Assembly (NCBI GenBank): GCA_021826795.1
Contig: JAKAYM010000067.1
Coordinates: forward strand, 1-9,792
DNA length: 9,792 nucleotides
From: Thermoplasmata archaeon
GTDB taxonomy: Archaea > Thermoplasmatota > Thermoplasmata > Thermoplasmatales > Thermoplasmataceae
Direction of reading: 5' to 3'
Below, piece by piece: positions 7,135 through 9,792 of this stretch. A model generated the notes under the pieces. The model ran no database searches. It saw only the letters and a list, made by a program, of their open reading frames with translations, and had not been told where the DNA came from. How positions within the stretch are numbered: the stretch's first letter is position 1; every line of letters starts with the position of its first letter. Position numbers and translations under genes: made by a program.

Positions 7135-7535
7135 ATCACCGTGCAGCGCATTTCTTTTAGGCTGGTTTATACACCTGCCTGTTCATGGAAATTTGTTAAA
7201 CAGTCATAATATTACAACAGAAATTAAAATTAGTATTCAGTAGAATATGAAAAGATCGCCACATCTTAAATTATAAGTGTGATTTTTCCATAGATGAAAT
7301 TCAGAATATGTCGATAAAAAATCCCACAAGGAAAATGACATTGGTAACCATTCTCTGATTAAATGAACTCCATACCATTGAGGCACACGGCATCAGCATG
7401 GAATTATGCATCAGTCAGCACAAGAACAGATATAAGGGCATATATTTCCGTAACATTGTGTAAAAAACCAGAGAGAATCATTATAATGCCCAGGACAGTA
7501 AACATAACAATAGTTTTTTTCTTCTTACGAGGTTG
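7135..7535 (-). pseudogene. Decayed internal fragment of an ACS-type MFS transporter
   Basis: This stretch aligns collinearly by eye with about 9097-9513 of the intact MFS gene in the same orientation, corresponding to its residues about 85-223. The clearest matches are CATAATATTACAAC followed by GAAAAGAT (7205-7255 against 9167-9218), and AAGGGCATATATTTCCG (7434-7450). Translated, the right part gives GFLHNVTEIYAL against GFVQNVPEIYAL, and the left part gives LFIFY-stop-ILILISVVIL against LFVFEGILALISVVIL, where a TGA at 7237-7239 replaces the glycine. Several small indels also break the frame. The ends of the carrier are missing on both sides. It is a paralogue relic, older than the frameshift in the neighbouring carrier. 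This explains most of the gene-free stretch between 7032 and 7643; the rest is AT-rich with nothing recognisable. Confidence 0.75.
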
Positions 7536-7608
7536 AGCCGACAATTCTACTAAAAATAACCATTTCTCTGATTGTAAATCATAATCGCCGTGGTAGAAAT
7601 AGAAACAT

Positions 7609-7618
7609 TTTTAAATAT
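7609..7618 (+). promoter_or_regulatory. TATA box of the 34-codon ORF
   Basis: TTTAAATATA preceded by AGAAACA (a possible BRE) is one of the best archaeal promoter matches in the window. Its centre is about 30 bp before the ATG at 7644, so the mRNA would have almost no leader. Confidence 0.5.
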
Positions 7619-7643
7619 AATTATTATAGAATATTGACGAGAT

Positions 7644-7748
7644 ATGGAATATAAAATAACACAAAAAGACGTTGATGAATACATGGATATGGTTTTAAAC
7701 AAAAATCCTATGAGCAAATTTGTTTTTGATATGCTTTCAAAATTATAA
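7644..7748 (+). CDS. Small hypothetical protein, 34 residues, possibly the 5' stub of an interrupted gene
   Basis: The ORF starts MEYKITQKDVDEYMDMVLNK and ends in FDMLSKL. It is acidic at the start, amphipathic, and has no membrane segment or recognised motif. A strong TATA box precedes it with leaderless spacing, which is the main reason to take it seriously. The stop lies only 10 bp before the stop codon of the DDE transposase tail on the other strand, so insertion of that element may have cut the gene. It could be a genuine microprotein or the N-terminus of a longer protein whose remainder is the ORF at 8105-8395. No function can be assigned. Confidence 0.4.
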   Translation: MEYKITQKDVDEYMDMVLNKNPMSKFVFDMLSKL

Positions 7749-7757
7749 GTTTAAACC

Positions 7758-7979
7758 TTAACTCCGCAATTTTTTAGGGAATATATTGGTTCCAAGTCTG
7801 TCGTCTATCTTTCCAACGCTTGAAGGTATTTCGCTCAGTGTTTCCTTGTTTCCCTTGATTATTTTGTATACCTTTGAGAATTTCAGAAGCACGTCCTTTA
7901 CTGACAATTTACCGGTTAGATCAGCAGCCCTGATCAGGACGAATATGCTGCAATACAGGTAAAGTGAGCACTGATACCC
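7758..7979 (-). pseudogene. 3' remnant of a DDE (IS4/IS1634-like) transposase
   Basis: The minus frame is open for 73 codons, from just after a TAG at 7980-7982 to its own TAA at 7758-7760. It reads SLYLYCSIFVLIRAADLTGK, then SVKDVLLKFSKVYKI, SEIPSSVGKIDDRLG and NIFPKKL. This resembles the C-terminal tail of IS4/IS1634-type transposases, with a hydrophobic helix, a KYSVxxxLxxLSKVYxI stretch and a SEIPxxVxKI stretch. The catalytic D, D and E residues and the rest of the protein are gone, so it is inactive. The upstream side abuts the TnpB-like tail on the opposite strand. The assignment rests on remembered family patterns. Confidence 0.55.
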
Positions 7980-8116
7980 CTAAAGAGGCAACACTGTAAC
8001 CGGCAGTGACCTTAAGACTCGGCAATGGGTTCTTGCGAAACCGTCTGGACCGTGAGGAATGAAGACGAAAACTAAGTAAAAGTGAGAACCTCCAACCCTT
8101 TAGGATGGAGAGTATG
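7961..8116 (+). pseudogene. 3' remnant of a TnpB (IS200/IS605) element
   Basis: One plus frame reads KVSTDTPKEATL, stop (7997), PAVTLRLGNG, stop (8060), then KLSKSENLQPFRMES. TnpB proteins commonly end in just this way: a TPxExT stretch after the final DRDxNAA motif, then a variable tail ending in ESGSPxPLG-like residues. The DRD motif region and the whole RuvC core are missing; a DQDEYAA-like reading at 7932-7952 lies in another frame and overlaps the DDE remnant, so it is not counted. The right end carries a hairpin typical of such elements. Two in-frame stops make it a clear pseudogene. It may hold a relic of the omega-RNA scaffold, which maps to this end. Assignment is tentative. Confidence 0.45.
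8090..8110 (+). repeat. Right-end hairpin of the TnpB-like relic
   Basis: CTCCAACC (8090-8097) pairs with GGATGGAG (8103-8110) with one A-A mismatch and a five-base loop CTTTA. IS200/IS605 elements end in a subterminal hairpin that is read by the TnpA transposase, and TnpB guide RNAs end in the same region. The cleavage site would lie a few bases downstream, near 8116. Confidence 0.5.
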
Positions 8117-8395
8117 TCAGAAAATATAAAAAGATGGATTATTTTCCATTCTGCAAATATTGACGATAATAATTCTATCATTGCTATACTTGAGAAACAG
8201 TTGGCTATAGTTGAAAAAATTAAAAGTATTGCGGATATCAGGAAAAAACCAGACATTGTTGAAAAAACTCTTAATTATTGGTTTGCCACCGATATATATG
8301 GTGATTTCCCTTACTCTGCTATGGATTTTGATATATTAATGATACAAAACCTAAAAAACGAAATATCTCTGTTAAAAACAACACTAATTAAATAA
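8105..8395 (+). CDS. Hypothetical protein, 96 residues, fused in frame to the TnpB-like tail
   Basis: After the first few codons the protein is MSENIKRWIIFHSANIDDNN followed by an amphipathic helix region (IIAILEKQLAIVEKIKSI), a Trp/Tyr-containing middle (NYWFATDIYGDFPYSAMDF) and a last helix (IQNLKNEISLLKTTLI). It looks cytoplasmic and helical, with possible coiled-coil pairing. No family was recognised. The ATG at 8105 lies inside the right-end hairpin of the TnpB relic, and the frame continues upstream into the TnpB tail, so the true start may be the ATG at 8114 or may have been lost to the insertion. No convincing TATA box or Shine-Dalgarno site serves either start. It could be the 3' part of the gene whose 5' part is the 34-codon ORF at 7644. 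Confidence 0.45.
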   Translation: MESMSENIKRWIIFHSANIDDNNSIIAILEKQLAIVEKIKSIADIRKKPDIVEKTLNYWFATDIYGDFPYSAMDFDILMIQNLKNEISLLKTTLIK

Positions 8396-8476
8396 GGTTA
8401 AAAAATTATATTGGGTATATCTAAACTCATTATACATTAGAAAGTTTTAAAAATTAAATTAATAAAAGGTTTTTGT

Positions 8477-9763
8477 TTATCTGGAATGTTTAACGAATAA
8501 AATAAGTATTCCTGCAACCAGAGCAAATAATGCCATTCCATAAACACCTGCAACGAAATGACCTGTAACTGTTTCAAGACCACCTACCACGATAGGGCCG
8601 ACTATTCCACCCAGATTGCCAAGACCATTTATAAGTCCAATGGAAGCCGCTGAACTTTCTCGTGGAAGCGATTCCTGTGGTATATTCCAGAACACCGGCA
8701 GAAACGTGAATATTCCTATAGCCGATATGGTGAAGAATGTGAAGGACAAATACACATTAGATATAGTAAATGCGCTAACTGCCAGTCCTATGGCGGCAAT
8801 AAAGAATATTATGGCCGTCAGCTTTTTCCTATCACCTGTTTTATCGGAGTACCTTAATATGAAAAGCAGTGCTATTGCAGCAACAACATAAGGGATATCT
8901 GAGAGAAAACTAGCTAAGGCTGCATTTCCCTTTACACCTGCAAATGACTCAATTATTGAAGGGAGCCAGATGGCGTATCCATATAAGGCTGTAACACCAA
9001 AGAAATAAACAAGCGTGAGAATGATTACATCCGGCTCTCTTAAAGCCTGTTTCCAATTCACATTTAATGCCTTGGTTTTCTGTTCCTGATCCAGCTCACC
9101 TTGTAGAGAATCCCTTTCAGGCTTGCTCATCCACTTTGCCTCTTCTGGAAAATCTGTTAAGACAACCCATAATATTACAACTGAGATTAAAGCCAGTATC
9201 CCCTCGAATACGAAAAGATATCTCCATCCAGGATTAGGTCCATAAACTGTGAATATAACACCGGATAACAACCCTCCAAATATACCAGCAACAGGAATTG
9301 CAGCGTTGAAATAGGCGTTTGCAACTCCTCTTTCCGATTTTACGAACCAAACACCCATGAAGAACATAACACCTGCATAGAATGGAGCCTCTGCAAGTCC
9401 AAGCACAAATCTAAGGGCATATATTTCCGGAACATTTTGCACAAAGCCCGTGATAATCGTTATAATTCCCCAGGCAGTAAATGCAAAAGCAAATATCTTT
9501 CTTACTCCCACCTTATTTATCTGTAACGTCGTGAAAACCTGAGGTATGGCATAAGCAACAAAGAACAGGGAAGATGCAATCCCTGCAATAATTCCTGTCT
9601 GTGACGTTGGCACACCTATATCGTGGAACATTCCTGCCGCTATGCCATATGATAAATTCACACGGTCTAAAAAGTTTATCACATACAAGAAAAACAATAT
9701 GGGGGCTATCCGTATATATCTCTTTTTCAGAGATGAAGCAACACTAACTCTAGTTGTTTCCAT
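8477..9763 (-). CDS. MFS transporter, anion:cation symporter (ACS) family
   Basis: An intact 428-residue inner-membrane carrier with 12 predicted helices and a central polar loop (about residues 205-240). Family marks are FLDRVNLSYG in helix 1 (31-40), RFVLGLAEAPFYAG in helix 4 (118-131), GWRYLFVFEG (179-188) before helix 6, WMSKPERDSL in the central loop (211-220) and SDKTGDRKK in loop 8-9 (306-314). ACS members move organic anions such as hexuronates, glucarate, tartrate, phthalate or nicotinate with protons; the substrate here is unknown. Length is normal for the family. A TATA box about 23 bp before the ATG suggests a leaderless mRNA transcribed alone. A decayed partial paralogue lies at 7135-7535. 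Confidence 0.93.
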   Translation of the reverse strand: METTRVSVASSLKKRYIRIAPILFFLYVINFLDRVNLSYGIAAGMFHDIGVPTSQTGIIAGIASSLFFVAYAIPQVFTTLQINKVGVRKIFAFAFTAWGIITIITGFVQNVPEIYALRFVLGLAEAPFYAGVMFFMGVWFVKSERGVANAYFNAAIPVAGIFGGLLSGVIFTVYGPNPGWRYLFVFEGILALISVVILWVVLTDFPEEAKWMSKPERDSLQGELDQEQKTKALNVNWKQALREPDVIILTLVYFFGVTALYGYAIWLPSIIESFAGVKGNAALASFLSDIPYVVAAIALLFILRYSDKTGDRKKLTAIIFFIAAIGLAVSAFTISNVYLSFTFFTISAIGIFTFLPVFWNIPQESLPRESSAASIGLINGLGNLGGIVGPIVVGGLETVTGHFVAGVYGMALFALVAGILILFVKHSR

Positions 9764-9781
9764 TTAAATATATCTACATGA

Positions 9782-9791
9782 TATATATAAA
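9782..9791 (-). promoter_or_regulatory. TATA box of the ACS-family MFS gene
   Basis: The minus strand reads TTTATATATA near the right edge, centred about 23 bp before the ATG at 9763. This matches the leaderless spacing of most genes in the window. Confidence 0.55.
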
Positions 9792-9792
9792 A

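Noticed and set aside
7932..7958. A DQDEYAAIQ reading that resembles the DRDxNAA motif of TnpB.
   Set aside because: It is in a different frame from the TnpB-like tail and lies within the DDE remnant, whose match is longer; coincidence is likely.
7921..8256. A 111-codon minus-strand frame crossing the scar and the 8105 ORF.
   Set aside because: It is antisense to the better-supported plus ORF, changes character along its length and overlaps the transposase remnant in a different frame.
1..9792. CRISPR array, tRNA or rRNA genes.
   Set aside because: No regularly spaced direct repeats, no tRNA cloverleaf signature and no rRNA-like sequence were seen on either strand.

Overview
The window looks like chromosomal DNA from an acidophilic archaeon of the Thermoplasmatales (Ferroplasma, Acidiplasma, Picrophilus or Cuniculiplasma type). 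The evidence is AT-rich DNA with heavy use of ATA and AGA/AGG codons, archaeal TATA boxes about 22-26 bp before several start codons (leaderless mRNAs), a cell-surface protein dense in N-glycosylation sequons, and a family mix of HHE protein, small metallo-beta-lactamase fold protein, Vps4-like ATPase and several MFS carriers. The genus is inferred; no rRNA or other marker is present.

Layout. Positions 1-456 (-) hold the N-terminal part of a Gfo/Idh/MocA-type NAD(P)-dependent oxidoreductase that runs off the left edge. It is divergent from a 160-residue hemerythrin-like HHE protein (614-1096, +). That gene overlaps by 4 nt, tail to tail, a large surface protein (1093-3366, -) with a signal peptide, a beta-rich glycosylated exterior, one C-terminal membrane helix and a short cytoplasmic winged-helix-like tail. 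Divergent from it is an RNase Z-like MBL-fold hydrolase (3522-4280, +), followed by a MIT-AAA ATPase of the Vps4/CdvC type (4354-5637, +). Convergent with this is an MFS sugar-porter-type carrier split by a one-base frameshift (5650-7031, -).

Positions 7032-8115 are a decay zone. It contains a ~400-bp relic of an ACS-type MFS gene (about 7135-7535, -), a 34-codon ORF with its own promoter (7644-7748, +), the 3' tail of a DDE transposase (7758-7979, -) and, back to back with it, what looks like the 3' tail and right-end hairpin of a TnpB (IS200/IS605) element (about 7961-8116, +). A 96-codon hypothetical ORF (8105-8395, +) follows in frame with the TnpB tail. The window closes with an intact ACS-family MFS carrier (8477-9763, -) that is related to the upstream relic.

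How the genes relate. No operon of obvious common purpose is present; almost every gene has its own promoter. The left part combines metabolism, a metal/O2-binding protein and a surface receptor. The right part has two carriers for sugars or organic acids with a hotspot of insertion and decay between them. The most interesting candidates are the Vps4-like ATPase with no visible ESCRT-III partner, the surface protein with a DNA-binding-like tail, and the nested scar that may have cut a small gene in two.
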